NCBI RefSeq assembly: GCF_014650495.1
Contig: NZ_BMVB01000013.1
Location: 1-64,000 of the forward strand
Source: Streptomyces cinnamoneus
GTDB taxonomy: Bacteria > Actinomycetota > Actinomycetes > Streptomycetales > Streptomycetaceae
Direction of reading: 5' to 3'
Length of the DNA stretch: 64,000 bases
Shown piece by piece: positions 41,118-49,811 of this stretch; positions within the stretch are counted from its first letter, which is position 1, and the number at the start of each line of letters is the position of its first letter. Both the position numbers and the translations under genes were made by a program. The notes beneath the pieces are model-generated. The model was not told where the DNA came from. It did no database searches and worked only from the letters and a program-made list of their open reading frames with translations.

Positions 41118-42092
41118 TCAGCGCACCCAGGCGCGCCAGACGTCCGGGTGCCGCTGCACCCACCGCTTCGCGGCCTCGTCGGCCGGGAGCCTGTCCTCGG
41201 CGATCATCTGCGCGACCTCGTTCTGGTCGGCCTTCGACCAGTGGAAGTTCTTCAGGAGCCGGGCCGCCTTGCCGCCCTTCTTCGCGAACTCCGTGTTGAG
41301 GTACTTCTTCAGCGGCGTGGTGGGGTACGCGCAGTCCACCGTCGCCGGGTCCGCCGCGCCCTTCTCCGCGCAGGCGTCGGTGTACTCGGGGAGCTTCACC
41401 TCGACCATGGGGACCTGGTTGAAGAGCCACTGCGGCTCGTACCAGTAGGTCAGGAAGGGCTTCTTCTCCTTCGCGAACTGCTTGAGCTGCGTGATCTGGG
41501 CGGCCTCCGAGCCGGCGAAGACGACCTGGTAGTCCAGCTTCAGGTTCTTCACCAGCGCCTTGTCGTTGGTGACGTAGGACGGCGAGCCGTCCAGGAGCTG
41601 CCCCTTGCTGCCGCTCTCGGGGGTGCGCAGCTGCGCCGCGTACTTGTCGAGGTTCTTCCAGTCCAGGACGTCGGGGTGGGCGTCGGCGAAGTACTTGGGC
41701 ACCCACCAGCCGATGTGGCCGGTGACCCCGAGTTCGCCGGCGTCGGTGACCGTCTTCTTGTCGGCGACGTAGCGCTTCTCCTGGTCCGGGTGGCCCCAGT
41801 CCTCCATGAGGGCGTCCACACGGCCCTGGCTGAGGGCGTCCCAGGCCGGGACCTCGTCGACCTGGACGGTGTCGACGCGGTAGCCGAGCTCCTTCTCCAA
41901 CAAGTACTTGGCGACGGCCGTGTTCGCCCGGGCGCCCACCCAGGACTGCACGGACAGCGTGACGGTCTTCCCGTCGCCCGCCGCGTTCGCGTAGGGCGAG
42001 GACTGCCGGGTCATGTCGGCGGCGCCGCAGCCGGTCGCGGTGGCCAGCAGGGCCGCGGCCGCGACGACCGTCCATGTCGTGCGCTTCCTCAT
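41118..42092 (-). CDS. Glycine betaine ABC transporter substrate-binding lipoprotein
   Basis: A 324-residue OpuAC-type binding protein. The lipobox is ATATGC (Cys22). Family parts are VTLSVQSWVGARANTAVAKY, EVPAWDALSQGRVDALMEDW, GHIGWWVPKYF and FLTYWYEPQWLFNQ, whose tryptophans and tyrosines would form the aromatic cage for the quaternary ammonium. It ends the operon: its ATG overlaps the permease stop as ATGA (42089-42092). Confidence 0.9.
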   Translation of the reverse strand: MRKRTTWTVVAAAALLATATGCGAADMTRQSSPYANAAGDGKTVTLSVQSWVGARANTAVAKYLLEKELGYRVDTVQVDEVPAWDALSQGRVDALMEDWGHPDQEKRYVADKKTVTDAGELGVTGHIGWWVPKYFADAHPDVLDWKNLDKYAAQLRTPESGSKGQLLDGSPSYVTNDKALVKNLKLDYQVVFAGSEAAQITQLKQFAKEKKPFLTYWYEPQWLFNQVPMVEVKLPEYTDACAEKGAADPATVDCAYPTTPLKKYLNTEFAKKGGKAARLLKNFHWSKADQNEVAQMIAEDRLPADEAAKRWVQRHPDVWRAWVR

Positions 42093-44068
42093 CGGTTCGC
42101 CTCCTTCGTCGGCTGCGTCACCCGGTCGAGCATCAGCCCCAGGCAGGCGATCGCCGTGCCGGCCATCAGTCCGGTGGCCAGGTCGCCCTGGGCGAGGCCG
42201 AACACGACCTCGTAGCCGAGCGCGCCACCGCCGACGAGGGCGCCGATGATGACGACGGACAGCACCAGCACCACGGCCTGGTTGACGGCCAGCAGCAGCT
42301 CGGCGCGGGCCAGCGGGAACTGCACCTGCCGCAATTGCTGCCCGCCGGTCGCGCCCAGTGAGCGGGCGGATTCGAGGGCCGCGGGGTCGGCCTGGCGCAG
42401 GCCCTGGCTGACGATGCGGACGACGGCGGGCAGCGCGTAGACGATCGCGGCCGCGGCGGCCGGGGCACGGCCGATGCCGAAGAGGGCGACGACCGGGATC
42501 AGGTACACGAACTGCGGCATGGTCTGGAAGACGTCCAGCACGGGACGGAGCAGCCGGTCCACGCGGGGGCTGCGGGCCGCGGGCACGGCGACGGCGAAGC
42601 CGAGCACCAGCGTGACGGCGACGGCCGCCAGCACCTGCGAGAGCGTGTCCATCGCGGGCTCCCACCGGCCCAGCACGCCGATCGCGGCGAGCGAGAGCAC
42701 TGCCGTGAGGGCCGTGCGCCAGGTGCCGATGAGCCAGGCCAGGGCGGCCACGAGGGCCAGGGCGCCCCACCAGGGGAGGGCTTGCAGGCCGTCGCGCAGG
42801 GGGTCGAGGACCCAGCCGGTGTACTGGGCGGCCCAGTCGGCGGTGCCGCCGATGCCGGGGATTCCGCTGTAGAGGTGCTGGACCATCCAGTCCTTGGCCT
42901 CGTTGACGGGGGTGGCGATGGCCACCGTCCATGTTTCAGGCCATGTGGTGCCGGCCAGGCGGCCGAGGGCTACGGTCGCCGCTATGGCTGCCGCCCATGT
43001 GGTTGCCGTTCGGGTGCGGCGCCGCGGTTGGTCGTGCCCACCCGTTCCGCCCCGCGGAACGCCTGCCCACGACCCGCGTCCCGCAGTCGTGCGGTCCAGG
43101 ACGATCGCCAGGAGGACGATCGGGATGCCTGCTGTCAGGGCTGCGCCCACGTCGACCGTCGAGAGGGACTGGTAGACGCGGTCGCCCAGGCCGTCCGCGC
43201 CGATGACCGAGGCGATGACGGCCATCGACAGGGCCATCATGATGGTCTGGTTGACGCCCAGCAGCAGTTCCCGCCGCGCGAGCGGCAGGCGGGCCGTCAG
43301 CAGCCGCTGGCGGCCGGTGGCACCGAGGGAGTCCACGGCCTCCAGCACGCCCTGGTCCGTGCCGCGCAGGCCCAGCGCGGTGAGGCGGGCCATCGGCGGG
43401 GCCGCGTAGACGACGGTGGCCAGGACGGCCGGGGCCACGCCGATCCCGAAGACCAGGACGACGGGCAGCAGGTAGGCGAAGGCCGGCAGCGCCTGCATGG
43501 TGTCCAGTACGGGGCGCAGCCCGCGGAACATGCGGTCCGACAGGCCGGCCGCGAGGCCCAGCAGCGCGCCGACGGCGACCGAGGCCGCCACGGCGACGAT
43601 CATCAGGGCGAGGGTGCGCATCGTCGGCACCCACATGCCCAGCAGCCCGCACACGGCGAAGGACGCCAGTGCGGTCGCGCCCGCCCGTACGCCCGCCAGG
43701 CGCCAGGCCAGCAGCGACGCGCCCGCCGTCACACCGGCCCAGCCCAGGGCGAGCAGCACGACGTACACGGTGCGCACCGCGGTGATGATGGCGTTGCTGA
43801 TGTGGCCGAAGAAGTGCAGGAAGAGCCAGTGGCTGTCGCGGTTGTCGATGATCCAGTCGTTGGCCCTGCCGAGCGGGCCGTCGAGGGAGACGGCCAGCTC
43901 CGAGGGCCACGCCCCGCTGCCCCAGCGGGCGGCGGCGAACGGCGCGAGGACGGCGGTGACCGCGCCCAGCAGCAGGAGCTTGCGGGCGGCGGGCCGCTGC
44001 CAGGCGGCGCGGAGCGCGCCCGGCGGAGCGGCGGCCTGGGGAGCGACGGTCGTGGTGGCGCTGCTCAT
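42089..44068 (-). CDS. Glycine betaine ABC transporter permease, two fused permease domains
   Basis: A 659-residue protein made of two BPD_transp_1 modules in tandem, each with its own EAA-like loop (SLGATGRQRLLTARLPLARR and SLGATGGQQLRQVQFPLARA). A hydrophilic linker of about 40 residues (PRGGTGGHDQPRRRT) joins the halves. A normal ProW/OpuAB permease is about 280-320 residues, and two copies would pair; here they are one chain. The start overlaps the ATPase stop (ATGA, 44065-44068). Confidence 0.9.
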   Translation of the reverse strand: MSSATTTVAPQAAAPPGALRAAWQRPAARKLLLLGAVTAVLAPFAAARWGSGAWPSELAVSLDGPLGRANDWIIDNRDSHWLFLHFFGHISNAIITAVRTVYVVLLALGWAGVTAGASLLAWRLAGVRAGATALASFAVCGLLGMWVPTMRTLALMIVAVAASVAVGALLGLAAGLSDRMFRGLRPVLDTMQALPAFAYLLPVVLVFGIGVAPAVLATVVYAAPPMARLTALGLRGTDQGVLEAVDSLGATGRQRLLTARLPLARRELLLGVNQTIMMALSMAVIASVIGADGLGDRVYQSLSTVDVGAALTAGIPIVLLAIVLDRTTAGRGSWAGVPRGGTGGHDQPRRRTRTATTWAAAIAATVALGRLAGTTWPETWTVAIATPVNEAKDWMVQHLYSGIPGIGGTADWAAQYTGWVLDPLRDGLQALPWWGALALVAALAWLIGTWRTALTAVLSLAAIGVLGRWEPAMDTLSQVLAAVAVTLVLGFAVAVPAARSPRVDRLLRPVLDVFQTMPQFVYLIPVVALFGIGRAPAAAAAIVYALPAVVRIVSQGLRQADPAALESARSLGATGGQQLRQVQFPLARAELLLAVNQAVVLVLSVVIIGALVGGGALGYEVVFGLAQGDLATGLMAGTAIACLGLMLDRVTQPTKEANR

Positions 44069-45138
44069 GCCGCGGCCTTCCCGAGCGGCTGGACCCGGTC
44101 CAGGCCGGCGACGATGCTCAGCAGGCTCTTGAAGTCGACGATGCCGAGGCACCGGCCGGAGTCGACGACGCGGGCGGGGCTGCCCGTGCGGGCGACGGCC
44201 TCGATGGCGTCGGCGACGGTCGTGGCGGGGTTCAGGGCGGGGCCGTTCTCGGCCTCGCCGGAGCTGCGCACCGGGCGCATGGCCCGGCGTACGGTCAGGA
44301 CCTGCTCGCGCGGCACGTCGCGGACGAAGTCACGGACGTAGTCGTCGGCCGGGGAGCCGACGATCTCCTCGGGGGTGCCGCACTGCACGACGCGGCCGCC
44401 GCGCATCAGCGCGATGCGGTCGCCGACGCGCAGGGCCTCGCTGAGGTCGTGGGTGATGAAGACCATGGTGCGGCCCTCGTCGCGGTGCAGGCGTACGACC
44501 TCTTCCTGCATGTCGCGGCGGATCAGCGGGTCGAGGGCGCTGAACGGCTCGTCGAACAGCAGCACTTCGGGGTCGGCGGCCAGGGCGCGGGCCAGGCCGA
44601 CGCGCTGCTGCTGGCCTCCGGAGAGCTGGGCGGGCCGGCGGGCCTCCATGCCGGCGAGGCCGACCTTCTGCACCATCTCGGCGGCCCGGGCGCGGCGTTC
44701 GGCCTTGGCGACGCCCTGGATCTCCAGCCCGTAGGCGACGTTGTCGAGGACGCTGCGGTGCGGGAGGAGGCCGAAGTGCTGGAAGACCATGGCGGCCCGG
44801 TGGCGGCGCAGGTCGCGCAGCGCGCCCTTGTCCATGCCGCACACGTCCTCGCCGTCGATGGCGATGGTGCCGCTGGTGGGCTCGATGAGGCGGGTCAGAC
44901 AGCGGACGAGCGTGGACTTGCCGGAGCCGGAGAGGCCCATGACCACGAAGCACTCGCCCTTGCGGACGTCGAAGGAGACGTCGCGGACGGCGACCGTGCA
45001 GCCGGTCCGCTCGCGCAGTTCCTCGGGGGACAGGCCGGCCAGTTCACTGTCCGGCACGCGCGCGGCCTTCGGGCCGAAGACCTTCCACAGGTTGCGGACG
45101 GAGAAGACGGGCGCGGCGACGGTATCGGCAGCAGGCAT
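44065..45138 (-). CDS. Glycine betaine ABC transporter ATP-binding protein
   Basis: The 357-residue ProV/OpuAA-type ATPase has Walker A GLSGSGKST, Q-loop MVFQHFGLLPH, ABC signature LSGGQQQRVGLARALAADPE, Walker B VLLFDEPFSALD and the switch His in ITHDLSEAL. A C-terminal part of about 90 residues is a shortened CBS-like region (TTVADAIEAVARTGSPARVV), which in this class senses ionic strength. It is coupled to the choline dehydrogenase stop (TAATG at 45136-45140). Confidence 0.93.
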   Translation of the reverse strand: MPAADTVAAPVFSVRNLWKVFGPKAARVPDSELAGLSPEELRERTGCTVAVRDVSFDVRKGECFVVMGLSGSGKSTLVRCLTRLIEPTSGTIAIDGEDVCGMDKGALRDLRRHRAAMVFQHFGLLPHRSVLDNVAYGLEIQGVAKAERRARAAEMVQKVGLAGMEARRPAQLSGGQQQRVGLARALAADPEVLLFDEPFSALDPLIRRDMQEEVVRLHRDEGRTMVFITHDLSEALRVGDRIALMRGGRVVQCGTPEEIVGSPADDYVRDFVRDVPREQVLTVRRAMRPVRSSGEAENGPALNPATTVADAIEAVARTGSPARVVDSGRCLGIVDFKSLLSIVAGLDRVQPLGKAAA

Positions 45139-46670
45139 TACGCCTCACCCCCAGGGGTCGTGGCCTCGGCAAGCAGTTCGGCGCACTTCTCCCCCACCAT
45201 CAGGACGCCGATCATCGGGTTCACGGCCGTCATGGTCGGGAAGACCGAGGCGTCGGCGATGCGGATGTTCTCCAGGCCGCGGATGCGCAGCTGCGGGTCG
45301 ACGACGGCCCCGGTGTCGTCGGCGGCGCCCATGCGGCAGGTGCCGGCCGGGTGGTAGACGGTGTGCGCGACCTTGCGGGCGTACTCGCTGAGGTCCTCGT
45401 CGGAGGTGACGTCCGGGCCCGGGCAGACCTCGCGCCTGAGCCACCCGGCCAGCGGTTCGGCCTTGGCGATCTCACGGGCGATCTTGATGCCGTCGACGAG
45501 GGTGCGGGCGTCGTAGTCCTCCTCGTCCGTGAAGTAGCGGAAGTCGAGGGCGGGCTTGACGGCCGGGTCGGCACTGGTGAGGTACAGGCGGCCACGGCTG
45601 CGCGGCTTGGGGATGTTGGGGGTCATCGACACGCCGTGCTCGGGCTTTTCGTAGCCGAGTCGCTCGGGGTTGTCGGTGAAGGGGATCTGGTAGAAGTGGA
45701 ACATCAGGTCCGGGCCGTTCGAGGCCGGGTCGCGGCGCACGAACAGGCCCGCGTCGGAGTCCATCGCCGAGTTCTCGGGGATCGGACCGTCCGTCTCCCA
45801 CACGATGACCGACTCGGGGTGGTCGAGGAGGTTCTCGCCGACGCCGGGCAGGTCGTGGACGACGGGGATGCCCAGCTCCTCCAGGTCGGTCTTGGGGCCG
45901 ATGCCGGAGTGCAGCAGCAGCCGCGGGGTGTCGACGGCGCCCGCGCACACGAGGACCTCGCGCGCGGCCTCGACATAGATCTCCTCGCCGTCCTTAGTGC
46001 GGACGTGCACGCCCTTGGCGCGGGTGCCCTCCAGCTCCAGCCGGTGCGCCCAGGTCTCCAGCATGAGGTGGAGGTTGGGGCGGTCGAGGAAGGGGTGCAG
46101 GTAGGCGACCGAGGCGGAGGACCGCTTGTTGTTCTCGGGGTGGTAGGCGAGGTCGAAGAAGCCGACGCCCTCGTGGAAGGGCTGCTGGTTGAAGCCCTCG
46201 ACGCGCGGCACGCCGACGGCCTTCTGCGCGGCCTCGACGAAGTCGCGGGCGATGGCGTTCCGGTCCTTCTCGTCCACCGCGACGATGTTGTTGCGCAGCC
46301 GGGCGAAGTACGGGTCCATCGACGCCGCGTCCCAGCCCTCGGCACCGGCCTCGGCCCACTCGTCCCAGTCGCCGGGCAGCGGCTTGAAGGAGATGAGGGT
46401 GTTGTGCGAGGAGCAGCCGCCCAGCACGCGGGCGCGGCTGTGCCGGATGTGGGAGTTGCCGCGCGGCTGTTCGGTGGTCGGGTAGTCGTAGTCGAGGTCG
46501 CCGCCGAGCAGGCCGAGCCAGCGGCGCAGGGTCAGGACGTCCTCGCGGTCGACGTCCGTGGGGCCGCCCTCGATGACGGCGACCCTCACGTCGGGGTCCT
46601 CGGTGAGGCGGGAGGCGATGACGGAGCCGGCGGTGCCGCCGCCGATGACGACGTAGTCGTAGACAGGCAT
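45138..46670 (-). CDS. betA: Choline dehydrogenase-type GMC oxidoreductase
   Basis: Oxidises choline to betaine aldehyde. The 510-residue protein has the FAD fold at the N-terminus (YDYVVIGGGTAGSVIASRL), GMC signature 1 around HSRARVLGGCSSHNTL, and the C-terminal catalytic part VAHTVYHPAGTCRMGAADD and TMTAVNPMIGVLMVGEKCAE. It probably makes betaine together with the aldehyde dehydrogenase upstream, while the three transport genes downstream import glycine betaine. AAGGAG is 11 bases before the ATG. Assignment to choline rather than another alcohol rests on the operon. Confidence 0.88.
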   Translation of the reverse strand: MPVYDYVVIGGGTAGSVIASRLTEDPDVRVAVIEGGPTDVDREDVLTLRRWLGLLGGDLDYDYPTTEQPRGNSHIRHSRARVLGGCSSHNTLISFKPLPGDWDEWAEAGAEGWDAASMDPYFARLRNNIVAVDEKDRNAIARDFVEAAQKAVGVPRVEGFNQQPFHEGVGFFDLAYHPENNKRSSASVAYLHPFLDRPNLHLMLETWAHRLELEGTRAKGVHVRTKDGEEIYVEAAREVLVCAGAVDTPRLLLHSGIGPKTDLEELGIPVVHDLPGVGENLLDHPESVIVWETDGPIPENSAMDSDAGLFVRRDPASNGPDLMFHFYQIPFTDNPERLGYEKPEHGVSMTPNIPKPRSRGRLYLTSADPAVKPALDFRYFTDEEDYDARTLVDGIKIAREIAKAEPLAGWLRREVCPGPDVTSDEDLSEYARKVAHTVYHPAGTCRMGAADDTGAVVDPQLRIRGLENIRIADASVFPTMTAVNPMIGVLMVGEKCAELLAEATTPGGEA

Positions 46671-46726
46671 GGGGGGATGAACTCCTTCTGCGGCAGGAAT
46701 GTTCTTCGCTTGACGGGTGCGGGGCG

Positions 46727-48235
46727 TCAACCCGCGAACCAGCGCACCGGCTTGGGGTCCAGGTTCTGGTAAATGTGCTTCGGCTCGCGGTACTCGGCAA
46801 GCCCCGCGGGACCCAGTTCGCGTCCCGTTCCGGACTTCCCGAAGCCGCCCCACTCCGCCTGCGGCAGATAGGGGTGGAAGTCGTTGATCCACACCGTGCC
46901 GTGGCGCAGCCGGCCGGCCACGCGCCGCGCCCGGCCCGCGTCCTTGGTCCAGACGGCGCCGGCCAGCCCGTACTCGGTGTCGTTGGCGAGCGCCACGGCC
47001 TCGTCCTCGGTGTGGAAGGTCTCCACGGTGAGGAGGGGGCCGAAGGTCTCCTCGCGGACGACCCGCATCGCACCGTGGCACAGGTCGAGGACGGTGGGTG
47101 CGTAGAAGTAGCCGCTCTCCGGGCGGGTGCCGCTGGGCTCGGGGCGCTTGCCGCCGCAGCGCAGGGCCGCGCCCTCGGCGAGGGCGGAGGCGACGTACGC
47201 CTCGGTGCGGGCGAGCTGCTGCGCGGAGACGAGGGGGCCGCACTCGACGCCCTTCTCGGTGCCGCGGCCGAGCTTGATCCGCTCGGCGCGGCGGGCGAGT
47301 TCGGAAACGAAGCGGTCGCGGACGGACTCCTCGATGATGAGGCGGGAGCCGGCCGAGCAGACCTGGCCGCTGTGGATGAAGGCGGCGTTGAGGGCCTGGT
47401 CGACGGCGGTGTCGAAGTCCTCGGGCGTCTCGCAGGCGTCGGCGAAGACGACGTTGGGGTTCTTGCCGCCGAGTTCGAGGGCGACCTTCTTGACGGTCGG
47501 GGCGGCGGCGGCCGCCACCTTGGTGCCGCTGGCGAGTCCGCCGGTGAAGGAGACGAGGTCCACGTCGGGGTGCTCGGCGAGGCGGGCGCCGACGGGGTCG
47601 CCGGCGCCGGTGACGACGTTGGCCACGCCGTCGGGCAGTCCGGCCTCGGCGAGCAGCCGCACGAGGTGGACGGTGGACAGCGGGGTGACCTCGCTGGGCT
47701 TGATGACGAAGGTGTTGCCCGCGGCCAGCGCCGGGGCGATCTTCCAGCTCGCCTGCAGGAGCGGGTAGTTCCAGGGCGTGATCATCGCGCAGACGCCGAC
47801 GGGCTCGTGCACGACGACGCTGTGGACGGTGTCGGAGCCCGCGTCGACGACGCGGCCCGCACCCTCGCTCACCACCAGGTCGGCGAAGTACCGGAAGGCG
47901 TCGCTCACGCAGTCGACGTCGACGCGGCCCTCTTCGAGGGTCTTGCCGGTGTCGCGGCTCTCGGTGAGCGCGATCTCCTCGCGGTCGCGCTGCAGCAGGT
48001 CGGCCACGCGCCGCAGCAGTGCGGCCCGTTCGGCGACGGGCGTGCGCGGCCAGGCGCCGGCGCCCCCGTCGAACGCGCGGCGGGCGGCGGCGACGGCCGC
48101 GTCGGTGTCCTCCGCGCTCCCCTCGGAGACGACGGCGAGGATCGTGGCGTCGGCGGGGTCGAGCACCTCGCGCTGCGCGCCGGACGCGGCCGCGCGCCAC
48201 ACCCCGTCGACGTGGATGGTCTCGACTGACGACAT
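46727..48235 (-). CDS. betB: Aldehyde dehydrogenase, betaine-aldehyde type
   Basis: Oxidises betaine aldehyde to glycine betaine with NAD(P)+. The 502-residue protein has the cofactor-binding motif PWNYPLLQASWKIAPALAAG, the general base Glu in ALELGGKNPN and the nucleophile Cys in HSGQVCSAGSRLIIEESVRD. It also has TFGPLLTVETFHTEDEA and the C-terminal HPYLPQAEWGGFGKSG. GGAAGG lies nine bases before ATG 48235; GTG 48238 is the alternative. It is the first gene of the five-gene osmoprotection cluster. Confidence 0.88.
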   Translation of the reverse strand: MSSVETIHVDGVWRAAASGAQREVLDPADATILAVVSEGSAEDTDAAVAAARRAFDGGAGAWPRTPVAERAALLRRVADLLQRDREEIALTESRDTGKTLEEGRVDVDCVSDAFRYFADLVVSEGAGRVVDAGSDTVHSVVVHEPVGVCAMITPWNYPLLQASWKIAPALAAGNTFVIKPSEVTPLSTVHLVRLLAEAGLPDGVANVVTGAGDPVGARLAEHPDVDLVSFTGGLASGTKVAAAAAPTVKKVALELGGKNPNVVFADACETPEDFDTAVDQALNAAFIHSGQVCSAGSRLIIEESVRDRFVSELARRAERIKLGRGTEKGVECGPLVSAQQLARTEAYVASALAEGAALRCGGKRPEPSGTRPESGYFYAPTVLDLCHGAMRVVREETFGPLLTVETFHTEDEAVALANDTEYGLAGAVWTKDAGRARRVAGRLRHGTVWINDFHPYLPQAEWGGFGKSGTGRELGPAGLAEYREPKHIYQNLDPKPVRWFAG

Positions 48236-48348
48236 CACTTACTGCCTTCCGGTTCTAGACGGTCCCGTCACCGGCCGGCACGACGGCCGGACCGGCAACG
48301 GGACGCCCCTAACCAGAAGGGCGAAACCTATGCCTCCTTTTTCACGAA

Positions 48349-48366
48349 GAGTGACACGGGTCACTC
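48349..48366. promoter_or_regulatory. Crp-like palindrome upstream of the choline/betaine cluster
   Basis: GAGTGAC (48349-48355), spacer ACGG, GTCACTC (48360-48366): perfect seven-base arms. GTGACACGGGTCAC matches GTG-N6-GNCAC, which I recall as the S. coelicolor Crp consensus. It lies about 115 bases upstream of the ALDH start and 32 bases past the stop of the next minus-strand gene (48398), so it could also be a terminator-side element of that gene. Confidence 0.5.
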
Positions 48367-48397
48367 GGCGTGCACGCCCGGGGAGTGGGCGGCCGGG

Positions 48398-49279
48398 TCA
48401 GCCGGTGCACTGTCCCGTGGGGCAGAACGAGGCCACCAGGGCCCGCGAGACCCGGGCCGTCGCGAGCCGGTCGGCCGCGGGGCCGGCGGACAGCAGCGCG
48501 TACTGCTTCCCGTCGGGCGCGGCGTGGGCATGGATGATCACGTGGCGGGTGGTGCGGTCGGTGAGCGTGTAGGTGTACTCCAGCTCGGCGGGGTTCCCCG
48601 CCCCGACCGCCCGGGCCAGCCGGACCTCGCGGTAGTCGGTGTAGAGGGAGACGTACTTCCTGGTCTGCACCAGCGAGTCGTAGGGGGTGGCCCCCGGCGG
48701 GTTCAGGGTGAAGACCTGGATCAGGCTCCTGCCGCCCGGTGCCCGGTAGAAGACGCTGGGCCCGTCGGTACTGCGCGTCCAGCCCGTGGGTACGTCCAGC
48801 CGGAAGCCTGCCGGGTCCAGGGTCCTGACGAAGCGGTCCGGGAAGCCCGTGCCGGCGAGCGTGCTCGGGGTGGGCGTCGGTGCGGGGGCGGGGGCGAGCG
48901 TGAAGCCTCCGGATCCGGTGCCGCCCGTGGGGGCGGGGGCCGGGCCGTAGCTCGTCGTGGGGCCGGGCGTCACCGGGGCGGAGGTCGCGGGGACCCCGCG
49001 GGTGCGGTCGTCGTCCCCGTCGTCGCGGACGAGCGCCCAGACGCCGGTCCCGATGGCGCCCGCCAGGACGATGCCGGTCAGGACGCCGGCGAGGACCGAC
49101 GCGTGCGAAGGCCCGGCGGGCGGCCCGGGCGGCGGGCCCGGTGGGGGCGGCGGGACGAGGAACACCTCGGGCTCGCCGGACGCACCCGGCGGCTCCGCGG
49201 GGTGCGGCGCGCTCGGTGCGGGCGGCGGGACGGGCGGTGGGGCAGTCACCCATTTCTGCTGGTCGGCATCCCAGTACAT
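48398..49279 (-). CDS. Membrane-anchored protein with Pro-rich N-terminus
   Basis: The 293-residue protein starts MYWDADQQKWVTAPPP and has a long proline-rich cytoplasmic N-terminus, one membrane helix at about 60-85 (VLAGVLTGIVLAGAIGTGVW), then a Thr/Pro/Gly linker. The extracytoplasmic C-terminal domain of about 150 residues (FRLDVPTGWTRSTDGPSVFY) ends in two cysteines (SFCPTGQCTG). The domain resembles secreted DUF-type beta proteins that end many streptomycete kinase-like proteins. Function is unknown. It lies 13 bases after the next gene. Confidence 0.75.
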   Translation of the reverse strand: MYWDADQQKWVTAPPPVPPPAPSAPHPAEPPGASGEPEVFLVPPPPPGPPPGPPAGPSHASVLAGVLTGIVLAGAIGTGVWALVRDDGDDDRTRGVPATSAPVTPGPTTSYGPAPAPTGGTGSGGFTLAPAPAPTPTPSTLAGTGFPDRFVRTLDPAGFRLDVPTGWTRSTDGPSVFYRAPGGRSLIQVFTLNPPGATPYDSLVQTRKYVSLYTDYREVRLARAVGAGNPAELEYTYTLTDRTTRHVIIHAHAAPDGKQYALLSAGPAADRLATARVSRALVASFCPTGQCTG

Positions 49280-49292
49280 GGCGCTCGCCGCC

Positions 49293-49811
49293 TCAGCCCG
49301 TTAAGGAGCTGATCGCCTGCACGACGGCGACGGCGGACGCCAGTCCGCCGACGGCCGTGGCGCCGCCGGTCAGCAGCTCGCGCAGCCGGGTCAGCCGTCC
49401 GGAGCGGGTCCGCCCCCGGGCGCGGGCGTCCTCCTCCAGCCCGGTCAGCTCCGCGTCGAGCGCGTCGAGCTGCTCGGTGCGGGCGAAGCGGGGCAGGTCC
49501 AGCCTCAGCTCGCCCACGGCCGCCAGCAGCTCGGGCGTGACCTCCAGCAGCTGCCGCGAGGCGTCGACCGCCTCCGCGTCCTCACCGGCGGCGGCCGCGC
49601 CACCACTCATGTCGAGGACGGCCATGCCGCCCTCGCCCGGCATCCGCAGGCCCTCCGGTACCACCACCGGGGCGGCCTGCCCGTCCCCGGCGGGCCGGCC
49701 GGTGCGCTCCGAGCGGTCCTCGGCCCGGGCGCCCTTGCCGGAGGCGGCCGCGCCGCCGGTCATGCGACCGATGAACATGCCGCCCTTGTCGTCGTTCCGC
49801 TGGTCCGTCAT
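49293..49811 (-). CDS. Protein of unknown function with two GGxxxxxMxGGA motifs
   Basis: A 172-residue protein. The N-terminal half holds two copies of a Gly/Ala-rich motif: GGMFIGRMTGGAAASG (residues 10-25) and GGMAVLDMSGGAAAAG (61-76). The C-terminal half is helical (LLEVTPELLAAVGELRLDLP, EQLDALDAELTGLEEDARAR) and the end looks weakly membrane-seeking. The neighbouring membrane protein ends with the same motif. The start is linked to that gene's stop by ATGA (49808-49811). Confidence 0.7.
   Translation of the reverse strand: MTDQRNDDKGGMFIGRMTGGAAASGKGARAEDRSERTGRPAGDGQAAPVVVPEGLRMPGEGGMAVLDMSGGAAAAGEDAEAVDASRQLLEVTPELLAAVGELRLDLPRFARTEQLDALDAELTGLEEDARARGRTRSGRLTRLRELLTGGATAVGGLASAVAVVQAISSLTG

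Noticed and set aside
45669..45700. TTGTCGGTG within the choline dehydrogenase gene as another damage-type promoter
   Set aside because: It is inside coding sequence and the matching TAnnnT box at the proper distance is missing.
45138..48200. A 1020-codon minus-strand open frame covering the choline dehydrogenase gene and an upstream extension
   Set aside because: Only the part from the ATG at 46670 matches the GMC family. The rest is an out-of-frame shadow of the aldehyde dehydrogenase gene and is Arg/Pro-rich nonsense.
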